Shown piece after piece: positions 51,760 through 60,554 of a stretch of DNA of 64,000 nucleotides. Source of the stretch: JALZKA01 sp963701205 (lineage in GTDB: Bacteria; Actinomycetota; Thermoleophilia; Solirubrobacterales; 70-9); assembly GCA_963701205.1 (NCBI GenBank), contig OY969575.1, positions 1,550,001 through 1,614,000 of the forward strand, in the 5' to 3' direction. The stretch's first letter is position 1; every line of letters begins with the position of its first letter. The notes under the pieces are model-generated. The model did not search any database and had not been told where the DNA came from. It saw nothing but the letters and a program-made list of their open reading frames with translations. A program made the translations under genes and the position numbers.

Positions 51760-52224
51760 CTAGGAGGGGTCGCTCACCCGCCAAGCGCCGTCGGCGCCCT
51801 GCTCGAGCATGACCGTGCGCGCCTCCGCGCCACTCGTCGAGTCAGTTCGGACGTTGGCCTCCACGCGCGCACGCGGGCCGCTGACGGAAACTTCGCGGAT
51901 TCGCGCTTGTAGACCGGCGAAGGCCTCGGGCACGGCGGCGAGGACCTCGGGGCAGGCAAGTTGGTTCTCGTTGCCCAGCAGGCGGGCAGCGTTTTCCTCG
52001 ACGGTCGTTCGGGCGGCGTCGGTTAGGAGGTCGCAGTAGGAATCGAACTCCGCCGCGCCTGCGGCCGCAAACAGGCGCTCGACAGTCTCGGTGACCCGTT
52101 CCTCCTCGCTGGGCGGATCACCGAACGGTCCGAGGTCAGCGATTGCCGCGATTGCCAACACTGCGCTCACGGTCAGAATGACCGCTGCGATTCGGCGCCG
52201 CGCAATATCGCTCAGGTAACCCAC
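51760..52224 (-). CDS. Membrane-anchored protein of unknown function, 154 aa
   Basis: N-terminal span (IAAVILTVSAVLAIAAIADL), then a soluble domain, TETVERLFAAAGAAEFDSYCDLLTDAARTTVE, like the DUF4878/NTF2-like lipoproteins of actinobacteria (resemblance only). Two Cys (DSYCD and LACPE) may pair outside the cell. Convergent with prs, divergent from GDPD. Confidence 0.72.
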   Translation of the reverse strand: MGYLSDIARRRIAAVILTVSAVLAIAAIADLGPFGDPPSEEERVTETVERLFAAAGAAEFDSYCDLLTDAARTTVEENAARLLGNENQLACPEVLAAVPEAFAGLQARIREVSVSGPRARVEANVRTDSTSGAEARTVMLEQGADGAWRVSDPS

Positions 52225-52240
52225 CGCCGCAACCTACATC

Positions 52241-52246
52241 TACGCT
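52241..52246 (+). promoter_or_regulatory. -10 box of GDPD gene
   Basis: TACGCT, 8 nt before the GTG. Confidence 0.5.
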
Positions 52247-52254
52247 TGGCTTCA

Positions 52255-53034
52255 GTGGCATCCCAAGGGCTCATCCGAATTGGACACAAGGGCGCTGATG
52301 CGATCGAGCCCGGCAACACGCTCGCCAGTTTCAGGGCGGCCGCGGAGGCAGGCGTTGACGTGATCGAACTCGATGTCCTACGCCCGCGAGCGGACTTCCG
52401 GGTGCCCGCGGATTGGTCGCAGGCGTCGGCCGGGCCCGCGGCGGGGTCGGGTCCGCTGCTCATCGCTCACGACTGGGCCGACGCCGAACGCCGTCGGCCG
52501 CTGACACTCGAGGAAGCGCTCGACGCGTTTTGCGAACCACCGCTCGACGATCTGCGCTTTGGCCTCGATCTGAAGACGATCGGCCGCGAGGACGAGGTTG
52601 TGGCCGCGGTGCGGCGCCGCGGCCTTGAGCAGCGAGCGATGACCTCGACGATGGAACTCGCGAGCGTCCAGGCGCTGGCCGAGATCGCGCCCGACATCTA
52701 TCGGGGCTGGACCCTCCCCAAGGTCGGTCGCGACTGGACTAAGAGCCGTCTCCCAAAGCCGCTCTTGCGCGGGGCCATGGCGCTCCTGCGCGCCCGGCTC
52801 CCTGTGATCGTTGCCCGCAAGGCCCCGAGCCTCGGGATCAGCGCGGTCTGGATCTATCACCCGCTCGCGTCACTCGCGCTGGCCAAGGCAGCGCATGCTG
52901 CCGGATGCGAGCTGATTTGCTGGACCGTAGACGACGACGCCCGCATGGGCGAGTTGATCGAACTGGGGGCCGATGGCATTTGCACCAACGACCCGCGCCT
53001 TTTCGCGAAGCTCCCGGCGCCCGAAGTGGCCTAG
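52255..53034 (+). CDS. Glycerophosphodiester phosphodiesterase
   Basis: 259 aa GDPD TIM-barrel without signal peptide, so cytoplasmic. Catalytic IGHKGADAIEPGNTLASF (His, Glu, Asn), VIELDVL (Glu/Asp), IAHD (second His), FGLDLK, CWTVDD and GADGICTNDP. It releases glycerol-3-P from phospholipid head groups. The GTG start follows the -10 box; a TTG 9 nt upstream is in frame but would overlap the -10. Confidence 0.9.
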   Translation: MASQGLIRIGHKGADAIEPGNTLASFRAAAEAGVDVIELDVLRPRADFRVPADWSQASAGPAAGSGPLLIAHDWADAERRRPLTLEEALDAFCEPPLDDLRFGLDLKTIGREDEVVAAVRRRGLEQRAMTSTMELASVQALAEIAPDIYRGWTLPKVGRDWTKSRLPKPLLRGAMALLRARLPVIVARKAPSLGISAVWIYHPLASLALAKAAHAAGCELICWTVDDDARMGELIELGADGICTNDPRLFAKLPAPEVA

Positions 53035-53708
53035 GGCGCGACGACCAGCGGCGGCGAGAAGTTGCTGCGCCGCTTCTTGCTGCCCGCAACCTCCGAACGG
53101 GCCCGGAACGAGTACACCCGGTTGCGCAGGGGCACTGGGTTGTCGTTGAACCCGAACTTGGCCTGCAGCTTGCTTGTGTTCGTCTTCCAGTTGCGCCAGG
53201 GCTTGTCGCCGACCCGGTACTGGACGTCGTACTGGTTGCCGGTCTCGCTGTTCACGGTTGCCCATTGCACCGGAATGAAGTCCTGAAAACCGCGGAGCCT
53301 CGTGATGGCGTACTGCATCGGGGGCACCTTGACCTTGCCCGACATCCCGGCGCCGCGAGGGCCGCCATGGACGTCGCAGAAGTACCGGAAGGTGCCGGCC
53401 GACGCGCTCAGGTAGTAGCCGCCAACCACGCTATCGGTGGGTTTCCCGGAGCGAAAGAGCCTGCGATCCTGGCGCACGTTGTGGTCGCCAACGGTCTCGC
53501 CATTGTCGCCTTCATCTCCCCATTCCCAAAGGAAGTTGGGACCTGAATCGTTCAGGTTGGAGGTGAAGACCTTGGGGCTGAAGACACTCTGGTCCCCGGC
53601 CTCGACGACGATCGGATCGAGCCCCCCGAACGCCACCGACGGCACGGCGAGTGTCGCACCAAGCACGGCGACAAGCGTCAGCCGACGACCTCTACCAATC
53701 TGGACCAC
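53031..53708 (-). CDS. Secreted cupredoxin-like protein with fibronectin III-like domain
   Basis: 225 aa. Signal peptide to about residue 29 (SVAFGG). Residues ~30-130 form a cupredoxin-like domain with a possible type 1 copper site: a His in GDHNV, then FCDVHGGPRGAGM supplying Cys, His and Met. Residues ~135-225 (AITRLRGFQDFIPVQWATV...YDVQYRVG...YSFRARSE) look like a fibronectin type III fold. Electron carrier or copper binding outside the cell is inferred. GTG start with a leaderless promoter. Confidence 0.82.
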   Translation of the reverse strand: MVQIGRGRRLTLVAVLGATLAVPSVAFGGLDPIVVEAGDQSVFSPKVFTSNLNDSGPNFLWEWGDEGDNGETVGDHNVRQDRRLFRSGKPTDSVVGGYYLSASAGTFRYFCDVHGGPRGAGMSGKVKVPPMQYAITRLRGFQDFIPVQWATVNSETGNQYDVQYRVGDKPWRNWKTNTSKLQAKFGFNDNPVPLRNRVYSFRARSEVAGSKKRRSNFSPPLVVAP

Positions 53709-53714
53709 GAAACG

Positions 53715-53720
53715 ATTGTA
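53715..53720 (-). promoter_or_regulatory. -10 box, leaderless cupredoxin-like gene
   Basis: TACAAT on the minus strand, 6 nt before the GTG. Confidence 0.65.
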
Positions 53721-53737
53721 CGCCTACAGCCGGTAGC

Positions 53738-53743
53738 TATCCT
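53738..53743 (+). promoter_or_regulatory. -10 box of rplY
   Basis: TATCCT, 12 nt before the ATG, implying a leader of only about 5 nt. Confidence 0.45.
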
Positions 53744-53755
53744 CCCCGGTCGTTC

Positions 53756-54475
53756 ATGGCTTCAGATCGCGTCAAACTCAAGGTGACCGAGCGCTCCGAG
53801 TTCGGATCTCGCACGACCCGCCGACTGCGTCGGGACGGGCTCGTCCCCGGCGTTGTCTACTCGGGCGGCAGCGAGGCTCGTGCGTTCAGCGTTCCCGAGC
53901 GTGAGGCGCGCAACGCGATCGCCCACGGCGGCGCCCTGCTCGACCTTGAATTCGAGGGCGCCACGGCCGAACCCGTGGTCGTCAAGGAAACGCAGCGCCA
54001 CCCGGTCCGTGGTCAGATCATTCACATCGACTTCCAGGTCGTGCGCCTCGACCAAAAGATCTTCTCGGAGGTCTCAATCGAGCTGCTCGGCACCGAGGAT
54101 GCCCCCGGTGTCAAGGAGGGCGGCGTCCTCGAGCACATCACCCACGAGGTCAATGTGGAGGCCCTCCCGACCGACATTCCCGAATCGATCGCCGCGGACG
54201 TTTCCGGTATGGAGATCGGCGACACGCTGACGCTCGCCTCGCTGATCGCTCCTGAGGGCGCCGAGTTCCACCTGGGTGAAGGTGTCGAGCTTGACGAGAT
54301 CACGATCGCGACCCTCTCGCCGCCGCGCGTCGAAGAGGAGCCCGAGCCCGACCTCGAAGAGGAGACTGAGCTGATCGGCGAGGACGGCGAGCCGGTCGAG
54401 TCCGAGGGCGAGGATGCGGACGCGGACGCGGGCGATGGCGGCGGCGACGACGCCGGCGACTCCGACGGGGAGTAG
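53756..54475 (+). CDS. rplY: 50S ribosomal protein L25 (CTC form)
   Basis: 239 aa. N-terminal L25 5S-rRNA-binding domain (TERSEFGSRTTRRLRRDGLVPGVVYSGG), then the beta-rich TL5/CTC C-terminal domain (HIDFQVVRLDQKIFSEVSIEL). The last ~55 residues are an acidic Glu/Asp/Gly tail. Such tails occur in actinobacterial L25, but this one is long. Followed by pth, a common partner. Confidence 0.95.
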   Translation: MASDRVKLKVTERSEFGSRTTRRLRRDGLVPGVVYSGGSEARAFSVPEREARNAIAHGGALLDLEFEGATAEPVVVKETQRHPVRGQIIHIDFQVVRLDQKIFSEVSIELLGTEDAPGVKEGGVLEHITHEVNVEALPTDIPESIAADVSGMEIGDTLTLASLIAPEGAEFHLGEGVELDEITIATLSPPRVEEEPEPDLEEETELIGEDGEPVESEGEDADADAGDGGGDDAGDSDGE

Positions 54476-54480
54476 CGGCG

Positions 54481-55098
54481 CTGTCCATCTTTGGCCGTCG
54501 GCGGCGCCCTGAAACGGTCGATGCGCCTGATGCGGGCGACAGGATCCTTGTCGTAGGCCTGGGTAATCCCGGGAAGCGCTACGCCGCGACGCGCCACAAC
54601 ATCGGCTTCGAGGTCGTATCCGAGCTGACCCGACGCTGGGAGTTGCCCAAGGCAAAGGAGCGATTTCGCGCTCTGATCGCCGAAGGCCGCACCCGGGCCG
54701 GCGGTCCGCGTGTGGTGGCCCTCCTGCCACAGACGTTCATGAACAAGTCCGGTGACGCCGTCGGACCCGCGCGCGGTCATCTGCGCGTCCCGCTCGACCG
54801 TGTCGTCGTCGTGTACGACGAGATCGACCTGCCGTTTGGCGAGATCCGCGCAAAGCTCGGTGGCGGTGCCGCCGGACATAACGGGATGAAATCGCTCAAA
54901 CGTGGCCTCGGCAGCGCCGAGTTCTGGCGTGTGCGAGTTGGCGTCGGGCGCCCGGATTCGACCGACCCCGACGTGGTGTCGGCTTGGGTGCTGGGCCGCT
55001 TTACCGAACCAGCTGACGAAGTCCGCGCCGTGATCGAGGCCGCTGCGAATGAGGCGGATCGCCTGATCGACCGAATAGCGTCTGGCGAGCATGAGTGA
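54481..55098 (+). CDS. pth: Peptidyl-tRNA hydrolase, probable CTG start
   Basis: 205 aa if begun at CTG. VVGLGNPGKRY (N29), TRHNIGFEV (catalytic His39), MNKSGDAV, YDEIDLPFGEIR and GAAGHNGMKS are complete, so the gene must extend to at least 54541. There is no ATG, GTG or TTG in frame between the stop at 54367 and that motif. CTG 54481 has GGGGAG 8 nt upstream, so a CTG initiation is the best reading. It frees peptidyl-tRNA. The end overlaps the next gene by 8 bp. Confidence 0.9.
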   Translation: MSIFGRRRRPETVDAPDAGDRILVVGLGNPGKRYAATRHNIGFEVVSELTRRWELPKAKERFRALIAEGRTRAGGPRVVALLPQTFMNKSGDAVGPARGHLRVPLDRVVVVYDEIDLPFGEIRAKLGGGAAGHNGMKSLKRGLGSAEFWRVRVGVGRPDSTDPDVVSAWVLGRFTEPADEVRAVIEAAANEADRLIDRIASGEHE

Positions 55099-55810
55099 GT
55101 TCACGACATACGAGGCGGAGCAAGCCGTAGCGGTCTTGAGGATCGATCGTCCGAAGGCCCGTAACGCGATGAACACCCAGGTTCTTGAGGAGATGCTGGC
55201 CCACCTCGACGCCGCTGACGGCGACGAGGCCGTACGAGCACTGGTCATCTCCTCCACGGATCACATGGGACTCTCAGCCGGCGCCGATGTCCGCGAGGAG
55301 CTCGACGCCGACGGCTCGGTTCGCCGGATGCAGCTTTTCGCCGACCTCTACGACCGCCTGGTTGGCTTCCCCAAGCCAACCGTCGCCGCATGCCACGGCG
55401 CCTGCGTCGGCGGTGGGGCAGAGGTGGCGGTTGCCTGTGACATGCGGGTGGGTGGCTCAAACCTGCGCCTGCGGTTTCCTGGCGCCTCGCTTGGCGTTCC
55501 GGTGGGCCCCGCTCGCCTGGTCACCCTTTGCGGGCTCTCCGTCGCGAAGTACCTGCTGATCGGCGGCAAGGAGATTGGCGCCGATGAGGCGCTGCGCTGG
55601 GGCATCGTCCACAAGGTGGCGCCCGCGGCGCTCACCGAGGAAATCGCGATCAGGCTGGCCTCCGTTTCCGCCGATCATCCACCGGAGGCGGTCGCCCGGC
55701 TGAAGGCGATGCTCCACGAGTGGGACGGGGTCGTGGAGCGTTCACGCGCCGAGGGTGAGGGCCAGGTCGAGTGGGCCCGCTCCGGCACCGGCCTGCCCTA
55801 CCGCGACTGA
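55091..55810 (+). CDS. Enoyl-CoA hydratase/isomerase family protein
   Basis: 239 aa crotonase fold. RIDRPKARNAMNTQV, GLSAGADVREEL (oxyanion loop with AGAD) and ACHGACVGGGAEVAVACDMRVG. The usual catalytic Glu pair is not plainly visible: the helix reads LRFPGASLGVPVGPARL, with G and V where hydratases carry Glu, so the exact reaction is open. Overlaps pth. Confidence 0.82.
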   Translation: MSEFTTYEAEQAVAVLRIDRPKARNAMNTQVLEEMLAHLDAADGDEAVRALVISSTDHMGLSAGADVREELDADGSVRRMQLFADLYDRLVGFPKPTVAACHGACVGGGAEVAVACDMRVGGSNLRLRFPGASLGVPVGPARLVTLCGLSVAKYLLIGGKEIGADEALRWGIVHKVAPAALTEEIAIRLASVSADHPPEAVARLKAMLHEWDGVVERSRAEGEGQVEWARSGTGLPYRD

Positions 55811-55850
55811 CCGGCTCCCCGCCACGCATCCGACAGCCGCCCGGGCTGGC

Positions 55851-55856
55851 TAGCCT
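55851..55856 (+). promoter_or_regulatory. -10 box of mfd
   Basis: TAGCCT, 9 nt before the TTG. Confidence 0.45.
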
Positions 55857-55865
55857 CACACCAGC

Positions 55866-58800
55866 TTGTCACTGCGCCCATTGCTGGAGCTCGCCTACGC
55901 CGACGATGGGTATCGGAGGGTTGTGGCTGCCCTTGGGCGAGGGGGATCAGGCGTTGCCCAGGCGTCGGGCGCGATCCACGGCTACCTGATCGCGGCGCTC
56001 GCGGAGGACCCGGACGCCCTCGGTGGCGGCCCGCTCGTGGTCGTTGCCCCGGACGACCGCGGCGCCCGTGATCTGGCGCGAGAGCTGACCGCCTATTTGG
56101 CCCCACGCCGTGTGCATCACTATCCGTCCCGCGGGACGGGGTACTCGTCCCAGATCGCGCCGCCGCCGCACTTGGTGGGTCTCAGGATCGCTGCGCTCGA
56201 CGCGCTGACGAAGCCCGACCCCACGTCGTCGCCGATTGTGGTGGCCAGCGCCGTTTCGCTCGCAGAAGCGGTCCCCGACGCGTCGCTGCGACCCGAGGGT
56301 TTCAGCCTGCGCAGGGGCGAGGAGATCGATCTTCCGTTCGTGGCCGAGTTGCTCTCCGAAGCGGGCTACGAGCGGGTGGATCAGGTCGAGGCACGCGGCC
56401 AGTTCGCGGTGCGCGGCGGGATCCTCGACGTGTTTGGCGCAACGGAGGACCGCGCCGCGCGACTGGAGCTGTTCGGCGACGAGATCGAGGCGATCCGTTG
56501 GTTTTCGACGTTCACGCAGCGCTCGCTGGGCGAGACCGACGTGCTTGAGCTTGCGCCCGCCGCCGAACTCGCCGCCGAGCACCGGTTGGCCGGCGAGCTG
56601 GAATCAGATGACGACGAGCGTCCCGCAATCGCCGACGTCTTGCCGATCGAACGATTCAGCGCTCCACTTGACGTGATCGGTGACGGCGCCAATTACCTTC
56701 TGGCTGCGGCTGAGGAGATCGAGCCGGCGCTGCGCGCCCACTGGGAGGACGTCACGGCGGCGATGCACTCAAGCGACGCGAGCCGGCTCTACGTGGACGT
56801 GGCGGTGCCCCTGGCCGAGCGGGCCGTCCTGGCGCTGGCGACCGCTCGTGGTGACGACGAGGAAGGCCATGAGATCCGGGCCCAAGTCGCCACGTCTGCG
56901 GCGCGTTCGATCGGCGAGGCTGAGCCGACGCTTGAGCGCGAGCTGCGCTCCGGGTACGCCGTCGTCGTCGCCTTCGAGCACCACGGCGAGGCGGAGCGGG
57001 CCCGGTTCAACCTCAAACGGACATCCGCGGAAATGCTCCGCACCGTGTCCGGACCCGGCGAGATAGCGCCGGGTCCGGGGAAGCACGTTGCCGGTGGCAG
57101 TCTGTACTTCGCCGAGGCCCCGCTTGCCGACGGTTTCGTATCTCCGAGCCTAAAGCTGGCCGTCTATCCCTGGCGAAAGCTCGTGCATCGGCGCGGCCGC
57201 ACGGCGGCCAGCGTGCGGGGGTCCTTGGCTTCGATGGCCGATCTTCGCGTCGGTGACCACGTCGTCCACGCCGACCACGGCATCGCTCGCTTCGCCGGGT
57301 TTGAGACAAAGACCGTTGCGGGGGTTACGCGCGACTACCTCGAGCTGACCTATCGTGGCGAGGATCGGGTCTTCGCTCCGACGGAGCAGCTGACGAAGAT
57401 CACGCGCTACGTCGGCGTCGGTGGCGAGGCGCCGCAACTCTCGGCCCTGGGGTCAAAGCGCTGGGATGGCATCAAGGCCCGTGCCCGCCACGCGGCTCGC
57501 GAGCTTGCCGGCGAACTGCTGAACCTGTACGCGGAGCGGGCCGCTAGGCGCGGGCATGCCTTCGGCCCAGACGGCGAATGGTCGCTTCAGCTTGAGCAGG
57601 CGTTTCCGTATCGCGAGACGGCTGACCAGATGGAGGCGATTGAGGCCACGCGGACGGATATGGAATCCGACCAGCCGATGGACCGCCTGATCTGCGGGGA
57701 CGTGGGTTACGGCAAGACGGAGGTCGCGCTGCGAGCCGCGGCCAAGGCTGCCGCGGAGGGCAAGCAGGTACTGGTGCTGGTGCCGACAACGATCCTTGCG
57801 CAGCAACATCTTGGAACCTTCAGCGAGCGGTTTGCGGACCTTCCGTTTGAGGTTGCTTCGGTCTCGCGGCTCGTCCCCGCGCCCGCTCAGAAGGCAACCC
57901 TTGCAGCCTTCGCTGCGGGCAAGGTCGATGTTCTGATCGGCACCCACCGCCTGCTCTCACGCGACGTGAGGGCCCAGGACCTTGGCCTGTTGATCGTTGA
58001 CGAAGAGCAGCGATTTGGGGTCAAGCAAAAGGAGCTGCTGCGCCAGTTGAAGTTGAGGGTTGATGTCCTTTCGATGTCCGCAACTCCGATCCCCCGCACT
58101 CTGCAGATGAGCCTGGCCGGCTTGCGCGACATCTCGGTGATCGAGACTCCGCCGGAGGGTCGCCGCCCGATCCGCACGTACGTCGGACCATACGACGAGG
58201 AGCTGGTGGCGAAGGCGATCAGCCGCGAGGTCGGTCGCGAAGGCCAGGCCTTTTTCCTTCACAACCGGGTCGAGACGATCGAGGAGACGGCCGAACGCCT
58301 GCGGGCCCTGTGTCCGGGCGTCCGCTTCGCCTCCGCCCACGGGCAGATGGAGGCGGCGGAGCTTGAGGAGACGATGCTCTCGTTCTTGCGCGGTGAAGCC
58401 GACTGCCTGGTCGCCACAACGATCATCGAGTCGGGCCTGGACATTCCGCAGGCCAACACGCTGATCGTCGAGCGAGCGGACCTGCTGGGGTTGGCTCAGG
58501 CCTACCAAATCCGTGGCCGGGTGGGACGGTCAAAGGAACGCGCCTTTGCGTACATGCTTCATCCGACCGACGAGAGCTTGACCTCGGAAGCCTCGGCCCG
58601 ACTGGCGACCCTCGCCGATCACACCGAACTTGGCTCCGGATTCCAGATCGCGATGCGCGACCTGGAGCTTCGTGGCGCCGGCGACCTGCTGGGCGATGAG
58701 CAGTCGGGCCACGTGGCAGCGATCGGGTTCGAGCTCTATCTGGCGATGCTGGAGGAGGCGACCGAGGCGCTGCGATCCGGCGCCGATGGTGACAAGCGTC

Positions 58801-59258
58801 CCGAAAGCCAGGTTCGGATTGACATTGACGTCTCGGCCTACATCCCGTCGGACTTCATCCCGTACGAGGCGGCCAAGATTGACCTTCACAGGCGGATCGC
58901 CGGGGCTCGGCAAGCGGGTGACGTACGCGCGATCGCCGAAGGTCTGCGCGACCGATTCGGGCCGGTGCCGGAGCCCGTCGAGGCGCTTCTGGCACTACAG
59001 CGCATCAGGATCGAGGTCGGTGAAGCGGGCGGCCGGGTGGCCGAGGTGCGGGGCGGCAAGCTCTCGATTTCGCCGGTCGAGCTGGATTCGTCCGCGGTGG
59101 CAGAGATTCGGACCGGGCTGCCCGACGCTCTGTACGAGACGTCCAAACAGACGCTGTCGATCCGGGTACCTGAGGAACCAGCCGAACGCCTTGCGGCGGT
59201 GGTCGCTGTGAGCTCCGCGCTGGGCGCTACTTCAACAGTCGATAGCGCCGTCCGTTAG
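55866..59258 (+). CDS. mfd: Transcription-repair coupling factor
   Basis: 1,130 aa, full length. N-terminal UvrB-like module, RNA polymerase-interaction domain (VGDHVVHADHGIARFAGFE), helicase with Walker A GDVGYGKTEVAL (near residue 615) and DEEQRFGVKQKE, the TRG region (GLDIPQANTLIVERAD) and C-terminal TRCF domain. It removes stalled RNA polymerase and recruits UvrA. TTG start. Confidence 0.95.
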   Translation: MSLRPLLELAYADDGYRRVVAALGRGGSGVAQASGAIHGYLIAALAEDPDALGGGPLVVVAPDDRGARDLARELTAYLAPRRVHHYPSRGTGYSSQIAPPPHLVGLRIAALDALTKPDPTSSPIVVASAVSLAEAVPDASLRPEGFSLRRGEEIDLPFVAELLSEAGYERVDQVEARGQFAVRGGILDVFGATEDRAARLELFGDEIEAIRWFSTFTQRSLGETDVLELAPAAELAAEHRLAGELESDDDERPAIADVLPIERFSAPLDVIGDGANYLLAAAEEIEPALRAHWEDVTAAMHSSDASRLYVDVAVPLAERAVLALATARGDDEEGHEIRAQVATSAARSIGEAEPTLERELRSGYAVVVAFEHHGEAERARFNLKRTSAEMLRTVSGPGEIAPGPGKHVAGGSLYFAEAPLADGFVSPSLKLAVYPWRKLVHRRGRTAASVRGSLASMADLRVGDHVVHADHGIARFAGFETKTVAGVTRDYLELTYRGEDRVFAPTEQLTKITRYVGVGGEAPQLSALGSKRWDGIKARARHAARELAGELLNLYAERAARRGHAFGPDGEWSLQLEQAFPYRETADQMEAIEATRTDMESDQPMDRLICGDVGYGKTEVALRAAAKAAAEGKQVLVLVPTTILAQQHLGTFSERFADLPFEVASVSRLVPAPAQKATLAAFAAGKVDVLIGTHRLLSRDVRAQDLGLLIVDEEQRFGVKQKELLRQLKLRVDVLSMSATPIPRTLQMSLAGLRDISVIETPPEGRRPIRTYVGPYDEELVAKAISREVGREGQAFFLHNRVETIEETAERLRALCPGVRFASAHGQMEAAELEETMLSFLRGEADCLVATTIIESGLDIPQANTLIVERADLLGLAQAYQIRGRVGRSKERAFAYMLHPTDESLTSEASARLATLADHTELGSGFQIAMRDLELRGAGDLLGDEQSGHVAAIGFELYLAMLEEATEALRSGADGDKRPESQVRIDIDVSAYIPSDFIPYEAAKIDLHRRIAGARQAGDVRAIAEGLRDRFGPVPEPVEALLALQRIRIEVGEAGGRVAEVRGGKLSISPVELDSSAVAEIRTGLPDALYETSKQTLSIRVPEEPAERLAAVVAVSSALGATSTVDSAVR

Positions 59259-59261
59259 GGT
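59256..59261 (+). promoter_or_regulatory. -10 box of the parvulin gene
   Basis: TAGGGT, 9 nt before the ATG; it overlaps the mfd stop. Confidence 0.4.
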
Positions 59262-59270
59262 TTCGCGCCG

Positions 59271-60551
59271 ATGCCTACTGCTTCAAAGCGCACAGCTGCC
59301 ATTGCCTTTGCCGCCCTGCTGGTTGGCACGATCGTCTTGGTCGCCGCTACGGCCGGACTCGGCAAGCCGAGCCTGCCCGACGGCGCGAAGGCCTTCGTCG
59401 AGGACTCTCCCGGCGGCGAGGTCAGCCAGGCGCAGTTCGACGCTGCGCTGACCCAGGCTGCCGCCCGCCAGGGTGCCCAGGCCGAGGCCCCAGAGCCGGG
59501 AACCCCGCAGTACGACCAGCTGAAGGAGACCGCCATGGCGGACGTGCTGCTGGCGCGCTGGGTCAGGGGCGAGGCGGCGGAACTGGGGATCGAGGTCAGC
59601 GACCGGGAGACCGACGCTGAGCTCGAGAAGATCGTCGAGGAGCAGTTTGGCGGCCAGGAGGCGTTCGACAAATTCCTTGAGGAGTCCAGTTTCTCGCCGG
59701 AGGATGCCCGCGAGCGGGTCGAGCTGCAGCTGCTTTCGACCCGGATCCAGGAACAGGTGCTGGGTACCGAGCCTCCGACGATTCCGGACGACGAGATCGC
59801 CGAGTACTACGACGAGAACGTCGATCAATTCAAAACGCCCGAAACCCGCGACGTCCGCACGCTCCTCAACCCGGACGAGGCAAAGGCTCAAGAGGCGCTT
59901 GACCAACTTTCCGAGGATGACTCGCCGGGCAACTGGAAGAAGGTGACTGAGCAGCTCTCCACCGACGAGGCCACAGCGCCGCTGGGTGGCCTGCGCCAGG
60001 GCGTCGTTTCCGGCCAGAACGAGCCGGCTCTTGACGCCGCGATCTTCGCAGCGGCCGAGGGCGAGTTGGTCGGTCCGATCAAGGGCGACTCGGGCTTCTA
60101 CGTCGTCCAGGTCGTCGCCGTCAACGAGGCGCAGACGCAACCCCTTGACGACCAGGTCTCGCAGCAGATCAATCAGACGCTCGGCGCTGAGCGCCAGCAG
60201 GAAACGGCAACCTCCTACCAGGAGGGTTTCCTTGAGCGTTGGCGTGCGAACACGGTCTGCGCCGACGATGTTGCGATCGACCGCTGTTCCAACGCGCCAC
60301 CGCCGCCCGACGCATGCCAGGGCGATGATGAGGGCGAGGAGCCCGGACTCGATCCGCTCACCGGCGAGCCCGTGGTCGGCTGCCCTGCGTTCGTTCCTTC
60401 GATGCGACCCGTGCCGCCGTCCTCGGCCGGCGAGGCAGTTGCTGCCGGGCTGCCCCAGGGACCCCAGTATCCGGTTCCGCCGGAGCCGACGCTTCCAGCG
60501 GACGCTCAGCAGATTCCCGGCGGCGCTCCGGCGCCTGTCCCCGGGGGATAG
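59271..60551 (+). CDS. SurA/PrsA-like peptidyl-prolyl isomerase, membrane anchored
   Basis: 426 aa. N-terminal span (AAIAFAALLVGTIVLVAATAG), SurA N-like helical chaperone region (QFDAALTQ...LGIEVSDRETDAELEKI), a parvulin domain at about residues 185-285 (APLGGLRQGVVSG...AAEGELVGPIKGDSGFYVVQVVAV), and a Pro-rich C-terminal tail with several Cys. It should fold exported proteins outside the membrane. Confidence 0.88.
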   Translation: MPTASKRTAAIAFAALLVGTIVLVAATAGLGKPSLPDGAKAFVEDSPGGEVSQAQFDAALTQAAARQGAQAEAPEPGTPQYDQLKETAMADVLLARWVRGEAAELGIEVSDRETDAELEKIVEEQFGGQEAFDKFLEESSFSPEDARERVELQLLSTRIQEQVLGTEPPTIPDDEIAEYYDENVDQFKTPETRDVRTLLNPDEAKAQEALDQLSEDDSPGNWKKVTEQLSTDEATAPLGGLRQGVVSGQNEPALDAAIFAAAEGELVGPIKGDSGFYVVQVVAVNEAQTQPLDDQVSQQINQTLGAERQQETATSYQEGFLERWRANTVCADDVAIDRCSNAPPPPDACQGDDEGEEPGLDPLTGEPVVGCPAFVPSMRPVPPSSAGEAVAAGLPQGPQYPVPPEPTLPADAQQIPGGAPAPVPGG

Positions 60552-60554
60552 CGC

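Noticed and set aside
54022..55257. 411-codon minus-strand ORF with Ser-rich stretch
   Set aside because: Mirror of the acidic L25 tail and pth; no RBS or motif.
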